A stretch of 6,106 nt of DNA from Thermoplasmata archaeon (lineage in GTDB: Archaea > Thermoplasmatota > Thermoplasmata > Thermoplasmatales > Thermoplasmataceae): contig JAKBQK010000314.1 of assembly GCA_021835265.1 (NCBI GenBank), forward strand, positions 1 through 6,106, read 5' to 3'. The notes beneath the pieces are model-generated. The model ran no database searches, was not told the origin of the DNA, and worked only from the letters and a program-made list of their open reading frames with translations. The position numbers and the translations under genes are program-made. Positions 1-5,617 of this stretch are shown here, in pieces (position 1 is the stretch's first letter; each line of letters opens with the position of its first letter).

Positions 1-1
1 C

Positions 2-172
2 TATTTTATGAATTTAAAGGATATTGCACGGCATTATTTTGTAGGATTGGAAGGAATTTCAATCGATGATGCACAAAAAGAATTCGAACAACAATTAAAT
101 AGGGGCGATCCTCTTGCAGTTTCCGCTCTGAGATTGGCAGAAAGAGAAATCTTTTCTAGAATTGACAAATAA
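2..172 (+). CDS. Hypothetical protein, C-terminal end or small ORF at window edge
   Basis: The frame is open from the left edge and ends at TAA 170-172. An ATG lies at 8-10, which would give 54 residues, but only seven bases precede it, so it cannot be told whether this is the true start or an internal Met of a longer gene. The product is hydrophilic and looks helical (IDDAQKEFEQQLNRGDP, then ALRLAEREIFSRIDK), with no membrane segment and no motif that I recognise. It is the only left-side frame on the plus strand and converges with the restriction gene that ends at 301. The T-rich stretch just after it fits a real 3' end. No function is assigned. Confidence 0.45.
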   Translation, partial: YFMNLKDIARHYFVGLEGISIDDAQKEFEQQLNRGDPLAVSALRLAEREIFSRIDK

Positions 173-206
173 TTTCATCCAAAATAATTTTTATATTCCG
201 GTCATT

Positions 207-220
207 AACGTTTCTTTTTC
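207..220 (+). terminator. T-rich archaeal-type terminator for the left ORF
   Basis: A pyrimidine tract (TTTCTTTTT, 211-219) lies about 40 bp after the stop of the rightward ORF. Archaeal RNA polymerase often terminates at T-runs without a hairpin. It lies between two convergent genes, where a terminator is expected. The call rests on composition only. Confidence 0.4.
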
Positions 221-253
221 ATATTATATATAGAAGACTCATGTTTCTTGAAG

Positions 254-268
254 TAAAAAGAAAAGAAG
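254..268 (-). terminator. T-rich terminator for the restriction-modification gene
   Basis: On the minus strand this reads as a T-rich run (CTTCTTTTCTTTTTA), about 35 bp beyond the stop codon of the large leftward gene. It mirrors the plus-strand T tract at 211-219, so the 128-bp gap probably works as a bidirectional termination zone. Confidence 0.4.
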
Positions 269-300
269 ATTATAATTTTAAATTAGAGGTTTTTTCCATA

Positions 301-3300
301 TCATGAATATTTATCGAGCATGGGGTAGTTCAATTTCTTGATGCAGAGTTCAAACAGCTTATCTTTATACTTCTCGTCGTCCGTTATGGTATCTATTTCC
401 ATCATTATTTTATTCCTCCATGATTCGAGATCCTCTTTGAACTCGCTTAACACTGATTTCAGGTCAGCCGGAACCGGCACTCGATCTAAGCCTCTCAGTG
501 AACAGTAGTAGACATATCGAGTCATTTCATCTGTATCATAGTATTCCTTCTCTCCATCTATTGAAACAAAGTTACCCACTAAATCCGTTCCTATTAATAT
601 CTTCGACCCTTTCCTTATCTTAAGCGTTCCTGCGATTTTGTTAATATAGTCTTGCGGGAAATCCTTAACGTTAAGGTGTTTAATTAGGTCATCAGCCACC
701 TTAGATAGCGATACCTTTCCTTTTTTATTGGAAGTTTTAACGCTCTTCGCTTTGTCAAGCCGCTCTTTTATGATCCTGACAACAAAAGGATAATAGAAAA
801 TCAAAAACTTATCCGGGTCTTTAAAACCTAAGGCTTCTAATATGGTTCGATCCAACTCTAGCCTGTCTTTCTCTACTTTATTAAGACTGAATTCACCATT
901 AGTGTCCCATATCTCTTCAAATACAGAGCCCATACTCCTATTTTCCATCTTTCTCATAATAGATTCTAATTTACTATAATATGGCCTAAGGACCTCTGGT
1001 TTTGGAACGGGAAACATTTTAGCTTCATATATTGTACAACTAGTGGTACCTCCTCCATAATTTCTGCAAATAAGGTCTGGATATAAGAAGGATAGGGAAG
1101 AGTTTAAAAAAGAATAAACTGAAATCAAGTCATCTTTATAATCATCCTTTAAATTCATAAAATAGAGTTTTTTGTTCAAATAATAGCTTGTCTTTGGGAA
1201 AATATATGTATCTCCTAACTGATCAGGAAATGCCATCTCTGGAACTATTATTGGAGAAAGTTTCCACCAAGGCTTTCGACTTTTACACGTAGACGATTCA
1301 GAATGTGGTGCCCCGTGAGGGTTATTTTCACCATACTCAAGATATTCTAAGGCATATTTTTCTATGTCGCTCTTATTTACTTCTTTTATTAGAACAATGT
1401 TCTTTTTGGTTTCCTGGTTGAAGACTAGTTTACCGGGAATAGTGAATTCCTTCGGACTTTTTAGGATTGGAAATAAATACTTTTTCTCAATAAGATGAGT
1501 AACATTCGCTCCGTCTTTTATGACTCTTATTCTATTAATTTCTCCTCTTCTGAGTCCAAACAACATCTTAAGGTCATCATTGCTGTATTTGTCAGTTATA
1601 TCTGAAACATAAAAGAAAGAATCGGCTCCGGTTTTAATCCCGAATTTAACATCCATTATCTTATCCAGCGGGATCATATTTTTGTTATTCGTAATCTCAA
1701 AGAATTCTTTCGGACCTCTCAAATACTGGAACAACTTGCTTTTCATGACATTGTTGAAACCTATGTCTGCCTGCCTGACTTTTCGAACGATTGTTATTCC
1801 ATCCACAGGGTAATCCTTTTCAATAGCCTCAGCTATACGCATCGCATCATCGAGATCATTAATAATTTTTGATATTCTTTTGTTGATCCTAACGAATTTG
1901 ATCTCACTGTTTTCCCTTTCTTCCCTGCTATTCGTCCTCTCGATCACTGTTATGACTGTATTCACAAGAGCGTCTTCGAACCACCTCTCAACAGAAGAAT
2001 CTATTATGTATCGAATTTTGAAGTATCTGTTCAGGAATTTCTTAAAGCCATCCCCATATTCTACATTCATCCATGTATCTGAAGTTAGAAAGCTAACCAT
2101 TGACCCCTCCTTGAGGAACGGAAGCAGATAGTACCAGAAATAAACATGAAAATCGGCACTCATGTCAGGAAGGTAAAGATATTCCTCCCCCGTATCGGCA
2201 TAACTGTTCTGACTGAGGAAATCTTTAACTTTTCTCCTCTCGTCCTCCTTGTTCGGTATTTCCTCACCCCTTATGTAAGGAAGATTTCCAACGAAAGCAT
2301 CTATGGGTTTGAAAGACACAGGCTTCTCTTCGCCAATAAGCGATATGGTATGGTTTTTTAAACTTTCTTCATACTCAGTCCTCAGCTTCGGGATAACGTT
2401 GGTTGTCATGATATCAAGGAAGTCCTTTCTCAGTATATTTGGATATACAGATGGGTTATACATTAAGAGCTTTGATGCAAGGGCTACCGTTGCAAGATGG
2501 GCCGGGTATGCCGCTATATCGCACCCAAATATATCTTCAATGATCGCCTCCCTTACGTTCCCGTCTTCCTTTCCGTAGAGTCTGAGCTTCAGATCGAATG
2601 CCCTCGAAAGGAAAGTGCCGGATCCACATGCAGGATCCATGACACGGGCGTCCTTTTTCCTTATGGTGAGGGCATTTATTAGATCGACAATGGGTATTGG
2701 AGTATAGTACTGACCGTTGGCATGCCTCTCTTCCGGACTTATGAGTCTGTCATAGATGTTACCGAGAAGATCCTGGGTCAGGTCACTGAAGTCATAATTT
2801 TCCAGGAAGTTTATGAGAGCCTTAACAGAGTCTAAATTCTCCTGATCCTGAAACGATATGAGATCCGCTTCGCTCTCCTCGAATACCGTCTCGTAGTCTC
2901 CGGATATCTGTCTGGCAGCAGAGAAACATGAATCAAGTTCTGCTTTGAGCTCCTCTATTCTCTCCCTATTTGCATCAATCTTCTGAATTGGTGGGAACAT
3001 CCTTCTGAGCACGTAGTAGAAGACGATTTTGTTTGCAAGCACGTAGAGGCTGTATTTCGCTATTTTTTCACGATCTGAATCACTGAAGCTAATTTTCGGT
3101 GCGTAATCTTGTTCCTTCCACCATCTCTGTAGAATCTTATTCGGTACGTGTCTCTTAATGACCGATGAGGCACTCTCAAGATGTGCATTAAGTCCTAATA
3201 TGAAACTCTCGCCTAGAGGTTTGTAATAGACCTTTTTAACCCCTTCGTAGAGATCCTCTATGTATTGAACGAGTTCCTGCATCTTCTTCTTTATGTCTTC

Positions 3301-3696
3301 CTTAACATCATCGTCTTCGAAATCATCGTCCTTGATTATCTTTTTATCAAGATATAATGTATACACATCCCTGGCCATTACAGGTTTGTTGACATCACTA
3401 TTGTCCCATAATATTGTTTCGTTGAAGTTAGATGTGATGAAGAACCTTGGCGGCTTATTCTTGTTGCTTGCCTTAAGGAACGCGTCCATAACCACGCCGA
3501 AATTTCTGGGTGTTTTACCCTCGATGGTGGTCGGCCTTTTGAACTCAGCAGTACATATAAGTGTTCTTCCATTATATAAGGTGAGGTCCATCCGCTTCAT
3601 ATTCGGAGTGTGCTCTTCAACTTCTGCACGGAAACCTTCAAGGCTGTCAATGTAACTCTTCACATCAGCAACTATGGTGCGTTCGTCAATGCTCAT
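301..3696 (-). CDS. Single-chain type IIG-like restriction-modification enzyme (nuclease + N6-adenine methyltransferase + specificity domain)
   Basis: This 1131-residue protein should methylate adenine at its target site and cut unmodified DNA. Residues ~1-115 carry a PD-(D/E)XK-type nuclease signature: D37 in RMDLTL and E51-x-K53 in TAEFKRP. A mostly helical, charged connector follows (~120-320). The methyltransferase starts with motif X-like GQYYTPIPIVDLI (328-340), then motif I DPACGSGTF (354-362, SAM binding), an acidic adenosine-contact strand FGCDIAAYPAH (390-400), and the catalytic motif IV as GNLPY (470-474), where most relatives have NPPY. A TaqI-like specificity region spans ~650-900 (GIKTGADSFFYV, PWWKLSPIIVPE, FLNSSLSFLYP, NYGGGTTSC, FPVPKP). 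A C-terminal part (~900-1131) has no motif I know. The length fits type IIG enzymes; PglX-like methylases are an alternative, but no other BREX gene is visible. ATG 3696 is preceded by GAGGTG at 5 nt spacing and overlaps the upstream ORF's TGA. Confidence 0.93.
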   Translation of the reverse strand: MSIDERTIVADVKSYIDSLEGFRAEVEEHTPNMKRMDLTLYNGRTLICTAEFKRPTTIEGKTPRNFGVVMDAFLKASNKNKPPRFFITSNFNETILWDNSDVNKPVMARDVYTLYLDKKIIKDDDFEDDDVKEDIKKKMQELVQYIEDLYEGVKKVYYKPLGESFILGLNAHLESASSVIKRHVPNKILQRWWKEQDYAPKISFSDSDREKIAKYSLYVLANKIVFYYVLRRMFPPIQKIDANRERIEELKAELDSCFSAARQISGDYETVFEESEADLISFQDQENLDSVKALINFLENYDFSDLTQDLLGNIYDRLISPEERHANGQYYTPIPIVDLINALTIRKKDARVMDPACGSGTFLSRAFDLKLRLYGKEDGNVREAIIEDIFGCDIAAYPAHLATVALASKLLMYNPSVYPNILRKDFLDIMTTNVIPKLRTEYEESLKNHTISLIGEEKPVSFKPIDAFVGNLPYIRGEEIPNKEDERRKVKDFLSQNSYADTGEEYLYLPDMSADFHVYFWYYLLPFLKEGSMVSFLTSDTWMNVEYGDGFKKFLNRYFKIRYIIDSSVERWFEDALVNTVITVIERTNSREERENSEIKFVRINKRISKIINDLDDAMRIAEAIEKDYPVDGITIVRKVRQADIGFNNVMKSKLFQYLRGPKEFFEITNNKNMIPLDKIMDVKFGIKTGADSFFYVSDITDKYSNDDLKMLFGLRRGEINRIRVIKDGANVTHLIEKKYLFPILKSPKEFTIPGKLVFNQETKKNIVLIKEVNKSDIEKYALEYLEYGENNPHGAPHSESSTCKSRKPWWKLSPIIVPEMAFPDQLGDTYIFPKTSYYLNKKLYFMNLKDDYKDDLISVYSFLNSSLSFLYPDLICRNYGGGTTSCTIYEAKMFPVPKPEVLRPYYSKLESIMRKMENRSMGSVFEEIWDTNGEFSLNKVEKDRLELDRTILEALGFKDPDKFLIFYYPFVVRIIKERLDKAKSVKTSNKKGKVSLSKVADDLIKHLNVKDFPQDYINKIAGTLKIRKGSKILIGTDLVGNFVSIDGEKEYYDTDEMTRYVYYCSLRGLDRVPVPADLKSVLSEFKEDLESWRNKIMMEIDTITDDEKYKDKLFELCIKKLNYPMLDKYS

Positions 3697-3794
3697 CTAC
3701 ACACCTCGAACCATTCCCTCATATTTACACAATGTTTATAAGTGATTGACACAATGTTTTCTTCCACCTGCATAAGTTCCGCAAACCTTGTCAT
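3693..3794 (-). CDS. 33-residue small ORF translationally coupled to the restriction gene
   Basis: I found this short frame by hand. It starts at ATG 3794-3792 and ends at TGA 3695-3693, overlapping the ATG of the restriction-modification gene by 4 nt (ATGA). It has the strongest ribosome-binding site in the window, AGGAGG (3804-3799), 4 nt before the ATG and overlapping the stop codon of the DUF6998-like gene, from which it is separated by only 8 nt. The peptide begins MTRFAELMQVEENIV, is mixed polar and aromatic, has two Cys (22, 32) and one Trp (28), and shows no membrane segment. I do not recognise it. It may be a tiny accessory protein of the restriction system, or a leader ORF whose translation brings ribosomes to the large gene. 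The spacing and overlap are what operon genes show; protein-level evidence is lacking. Confidence 0.6.
   Translation of the reverse strand: MTRFAELMQVEENIVSITYKHCVNMREWFEVCR
3702..3707 (-). promoter_or_regulatory. Shine-Dalgarno site of the restriction-modification gene
   Basis: GAGGTG on the minus strand ends 5 nt before ATG 3696-3694 and matches the archaeal 16S rRNA 3' end (complement of CACCTC). It supports the chosen start and implies translation from inside a longer mRNA. The site lies within the last codons of the 33-residue ORF, as is usual for translational coupling. Confidence 0.7.
3725..3757 (-). promoter_or_regulatory. Possible internal promoter flanked by two 11-bp direct repeats
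   Basis: On the minus strand CTTATAAAC contains TATAAA (3740-3735), about 40 bp before the restriction gene's ATG. It is bracketed by two copies of ACACAATGTTT (3727-3737 and 3749-3759 on plus) exactly 22 bp apart, about two helical turns. Each copy contains the small palindrome ACA-A-TGT. This could be a second promoter with operators that lets the restriction gene be controlled apart from the operon. It lies inside the 33-residue ORF, so it may also be chance in AT-rich DNA. Confidence 0.35.
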
Positions 3795-3798
3795 ACTT

Positions 3799-3804
3799 CC
3801 TCCT
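3799..3804 (-). promoter_or_regulatory. Shine-Dalgarno site of the 33-residue ORF
   Basis: AGGAGG on the minus strand lies 4 nt before ATG 3794 and overlaps the TAG stop (3805-3803) of the upstream gene. It is a full match to the canonical archaeal site. No ORF other than the 33-residue one can use it, so it is the main argument for that ORF. Confidence 0.65.
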
Positions 3805-4336
3805 ACTCAGGGGAGAACAAACTTAATAGTTCACGTTTCATGCCCAAGTCGTAACCAAGCTTGTCTTCCGGATATATCTCGTTTGCTTCCCAGTACTCTC
3901 TCCTTACACTTGAACCAACACCTACTTTTACATTTCCACCTTGCAAAGAATTGCAGAGGTTTCGTTCATTGAAAAGGTATATATTGGATATGCAGAATGG
4001 TCTTTTCTGGTCTTTTGACGAGGATACCGAACTATAAGGTCCTGTAAGAATTAATAAAAAAATGTCTTCGCCGACATTCGGATTGAGATCAATAATATGT
4101 TGGTTAGCGGAATAGTATTTTACATTAACTTTCTTACCTTCTAGAGTTCCATCCATGAAAATTCCATCATAGCCTTTTTCCCTCCCATTATAGTTAAGCT
4201 TTATAGGAAATAACTTAGAGGCAATCCATTCTGAGATATGACCCTTTTCTGCTGGTCTGTGGATGACCTCAGTGATCTTCTGGTCTATCTCATTTCTCTC
4301 CATAAGGAAGCTGGCAAGTTTCTCTATATCTCCCAT
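3803..4336 (-). CDS. DUF6998-like protein, probable accessory gene of the restriction system
   Basis: This is a 177-residue soluble protein and the first gene of the operon. Residues 14-39 (RNEID, then RPAEKGHISEWIA) and the strand pair GYDGIF (55-60) / GKKVNVKYY (67-75) resemble what I remember of the DUF6998 family (RNEID...GRPA..GH.GE...KG.DG...VN.KWY); I could not search for this. The layout E36 - D57 - x-x-K73 resembles a PD-(D/E)XK nuclease-like core, but the usual E-x-K is N71-V-K73, so catalysis is uncertain. Residues 92-100 (IFLLILTGP) look like a buried strand. ATG 4336 has no Shine-Dalgarno but has a TATA box at leaderless distance. The stop lies 8 nt before the 33-residue ORF, and no T-run intervenes, so it is probably co-transcribed with the restriction enzyme. 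An accessory nuclease or DNA-binding role is inferred from context. Confidence 0.75.
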   Translation of the reverse strand: MGDIEKLASFLMERNEIDQKITEVIHRPAEKGHISEWIASKLFPIKLNYNGREKGYDGIFMDGTLEGKKVNVKYYSANQHIIDLNPNVGEDIFLLILTGPYSSVSSSKDQKRPFCISNIYLFNERNLCNSLQGGNVKVGVGSSVRREYWEANEIYPEDKLGYDLGMKRELLSLFSPE

Positions 4337-4359
4337 TGTAACTCTATCAGTCTGTAGCC

Positions 4360-4367
4360 TTTAAATA
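4360..4367 (-). promoter_or_regulatory. TATA box of the restriction operon (leaderless start)
   Basis: TATTTAAA on the minus strand is centred about 27 bp upstream of ATG 4336, so transcription would begin at or within a couple of bases of the start codon. There is no ribosome-binding site there, which agrees with a leaderless mRNA. The same octamer lies before the recombinase gene. Confidence 0.6.
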
Positions 4368-4380
4368 TTTTTGCCATGAA

Positions 4381-4409
4381 AAGATTTCTTTTTAGAATAT
4401 TAAAATCTT
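4381..4409. repeat. 7-bp inverted repeat in the gap after the recombinase
   Basis: AAGATTT (4381-4387) and AAATCTT (4403-4409) are perfect inverted copies separated by 15 bp, just upstream of the operon's TATA box. It may be a regulator site or chance in AT-rich DNA. The rest of the 291-bp gap (4337-4627) is very AT-rich and holds no convincing ORF or RNA. Confidence 0.25.
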
Positions 4410-4502
4410 AGTGGCTTTATTATTATTGCTTTACTATTCCATATTCAGTGATCAATGTGATATGTTTATGTTGCTCAATCACAGATTATAGAAATTAATA
4501 TG

Positions 4503-4524
4503 AAAGGAAAATATAAAATAAAAG
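4503..4524 (-). terminator. Possible T-rich terminator of the recombinase gene
   Basis: On the minus strand this segment reads as a T-rich tract (ACTTTTATTTTATATTTTCC), about 105 bp after the recombinase stop and before the next gene's promoter. It has no hairpin; the call rests on composition and position. Confidence 0.25.
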
Positions 4525-4627
4525 TATTGCTTGTAAATATCAATGGAAGATTTTTATGATGAATCACCATTCTCAATGACCATTATGCTTTTTCGGATGT
4601 ATGAGTTCCGTTATATTGCTCTGACAT

Positions 4628-5260
4628 TCATCTCACCCTCCCCATAAACTCCGATGTATCCATCCCTGTTATTTGAGTGTAAATACTCGTGGTAAAAACA
4701 GATGAATGACCCAACCACTGCTGCAACACATTCAAAGGAACATTATCCATTATGGCCTTAACAGCAAAGGTATGCCGGAATTTGTGTGCATGAATCTTAA
4801 AGCCAAGTTTCTCCTGCATTTTCTTAAGATAAAGATCTACTACCTGCCTTGACATTGGAAACAAAGGATCCTCAGATTTTGTTGAAATGTTCATGTCCAG
4901 GAGATATTGCATGTATGCATCCCTCAGCTCTGAATGTAATGGAATAATTCGATATTTCTCTCTTTGAATACCATTCTTGTCTTTTCCCTGTTTGAGCGTT
5001 TTCATTCTGATTGAATTTGTTCCCAGATTGATATCTGACGGCTTGATGATAAGGACCTCATCGATCCTGGCACCTGTTCTGTAAAGAAACTGCACTAGGA
5101 GAAAATATCTCTTGTGCTTTTCTGACCTTCTTTTATCTGTTATGATCTTCTGCGAGACCTCAAGAAAGATCTTCTGAACTTCCTCATCAGAAAAAAAATC
5201 TATCGATAGAGATCTTCCACTGGATTGGATCATCATGTTCTTAGGGACCGGTAAACCCAT
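4628..5260 (-). CDS. Compact tyrosine recombinase/integrase (catalytic domain only)
   Basis: This 210-residue site-specific DNA recombinase has all the catalytic residues of the family in order: R65 in RTGARIDEV, a beta-hairpin Lys (K88 or K90 in TLKQGKDKNG), H159-x-x-R162 in HKFRHTFA, H185 in WLGHSS, and the nucleophile Y194 in SIYTQ. It therefore looks active. It lacks most of the usual ~90-residue N-terminal SAM-like core-binding domain of XerA/XerD proteins (~280-300 aa). This is not a wrong start: an in-frame TAA sits four codons upstream (5272-5270) of ATG 5260, and no other start precedes it. There is no Shine-Dalgarno, and a TATA box lies ~25 bp upstream, so the mRNA is probably leaderless. 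It may mobilise the neighbouring restriction operon, or be a resident archaeal Xer-like enzyme. No tRNA or attachment-site duplication is visible in the window. Confidence 0.9.
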   Translation of the reverse strand: MGLPVPKNMMIQSSGRSLSIDFFSDEEVQKIFLEVSQKIITDKRRSEKHKRYFLLVQFLYRTGARIDEVLIIKPSDINLGTNSIRMKTLKQGKDKNGIQREKYRIIPLHSELRDAYMQYLLDMNISTKSEDPLFPMSRQVVDLYLKKMQEKLGFKIHAHKFRHTFAVKAIMDNVPLNVLQQWLGHSSVFTTSIYTQITGMDTSEFMGRVR

Positions 5261-5264
5261 AACA

Positions 5265-5288
5265 TGACATTATGTAAGTCTTTAAATA
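5265..5288 (-). promoter_or_regulatory. Promoter of the recombinase gene with an overlapping candidate operator
   Basis: TATTTAAA (5288-5281 on the minus strand) is centred ~25 bp upstream of ATG 5260, placing the transcript start at the start codon. Between the box and the start lies TGACATTATGT (5265-5275 on plus), one of three window copies of TGACANNATGT. A protein bound there would block polymerase, which fits repression or autoregulation of the recombinase. Confidence 0.55.
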
Positions 5289-5337
5289 TGTTTGTTAATA
5301 GTGACATGAGAGATCTCTGTGTAAAGGTTAAGGTCAG

Positions 5338-5345
5338 TATATAAA
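5338..5345 (+). promoter_or_regulatory. Rightward TATA box, divergent from the recombinase
   Basis: TATATAAA with a purine-rich upstream stretch is a very good archaeal TATA box on the plus strand. The predicted start, ~26 bp downstream (~5367), falls in the CATGACATGACA repeats. No sizeable ORF follows: the ATGs at 5367 and 5372 end within a few codons, and ATG 5380 gives only 25 residues (stop 5455-5457). It may drive a non-coding or antisense transcript. Confidence 0.4.
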
Positions 5346-5389
5346 GGGGAGAATGGGATCCAATTCATGACATGACAAAATGTGTATTT

Positions 5390-5407
5390 TGACATGTTTG
5401 GATGTCA
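5390..5407. repeat. Perfect palindrome TGACAT-N6-ATGTCA
   Basis: TGACAT (5390-5395) and ATGTCA (5402-5407) form an inverted repeat with a 6-bp spacer, typical of a dimeric DNA-binding protein's operator. It is built from the same TGACA word as the surrounding cluster. Confidence 0.55.
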
Positions 5408-5414
5408 TGGAAAA

Positions 5415-5430
5415 ATGGTATCATGGTATC
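5415..5430. repeat. Tandem duplication of ATGGTATC
   Basis: ATGGTATC occurs twice head to tail (5415-5422 and 5423-5430), directly after the palindrome. It may be a protein-binding repeat, a short target duplication or slippage. Confidence 0.5.
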
Positions 5431-5564
5431 CTAAAAATTGACACCTTCGTAAAATAATGGTGCGTTCAGTTCAACAAGACAATTTTCATAAGTATAATTG
5501 ACCTGCCTGTTTTATTGCGTGTCTTAAATCTTTTATAAATTAACTGTGAATATAAATATTGCCA

Positions 5565-5587
5565 TTTGAGAACTTATTTGTCTCAAA
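5565..5587. repeat. Hairpin-forming inverted repeat downstream of the second 33-residue gene
   Basis: TTTGAGA (5565-5571) and TCTCAAA (5581-5587) are perfect inverted copies with a 9-nt loop, beginning 31 bp past the stop codon of the leftward gene ending at 5618. The position suits a 3'-end or terminator structure, but no clear T-run follows on the minus strand. Confidence 0.4.
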
Positions 5588-5617
5588 CATCGAACCCCAT
5601 TAACGACTACAAGAAGA

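Larger units (their letters stand above)
5263..5443. repeat. Cluster of TGACA / CATGACA repeats upstream of the recombinase
   Basis: The pentamer TGACA occurs at 5265, 5302, 5368, 5373, 5390 and 5439, and its complement TGTCA at 5403: seven copies in about 180 bp, where about 0.35 would be expected in random sequence on both strands. The longer CATGACA occurs at 5263, 5366 and 5371, with its complement at 5403. The cluster contains one perfect palindrome and covers the divergent promoter region of the recombinase. It may be the binding array of a regulator, recombinase arm sites, or origin iterons. The rest of the 357-bp gap (5261-5617) contains a tandem 8-mer, a rightward TATA box and a hairpin, and no convincing gene. 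Confidence 0.6.

Noticed and set aside
1880..2682. Plus-strand open frames opposite the methyltransferase (1880-2131, 2146-2361, 2303-2578, 2497-2682)
   Set aside because: They lie antisense to a well-supported 1131-residue protein with conserved motifs and overlap one another; they are shadows.
3293..3655. Plus-strand 120-codon frame and minus-strand 64-codon frame (3378-3572) over the nuclease domain
   Set aside because: Both overlap the motif-bearing N-terminal nuclease region in other frames and have no start signals.
301..3696. BREX system (PglX) interpretation of the large methylase
   Set aside because: The N-terminal PD-(D/E)XK signature fits a self-contained type IIG enzyme, and none of the other BREX genes (PglZ, BrxC, BrxL) is present in the window; it cannot be excluded from flanks that are not shown.
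3742..3972. Plus-strand 76-codon frame
   Set aside because: It is antisense to the DUF6998-like gene and the small coupled ORF, with no promoter or ribosome site.
4588..4632. 14-codon ORF overlapping the recombinase stop (ATG right after TGA)
   Set aside because: A GGTGAG-like sequence precedes it, but it is too short and lies in the coding end of the recombinase; no support beyond chance.
5581..5600. GGTTCGA on the minus strand, resembling a tRNA T-loop
   Set aside because: The flanking bases do not form a T-stem, and no acceptor, D or anticodon arm is found around it; not a tRNA.
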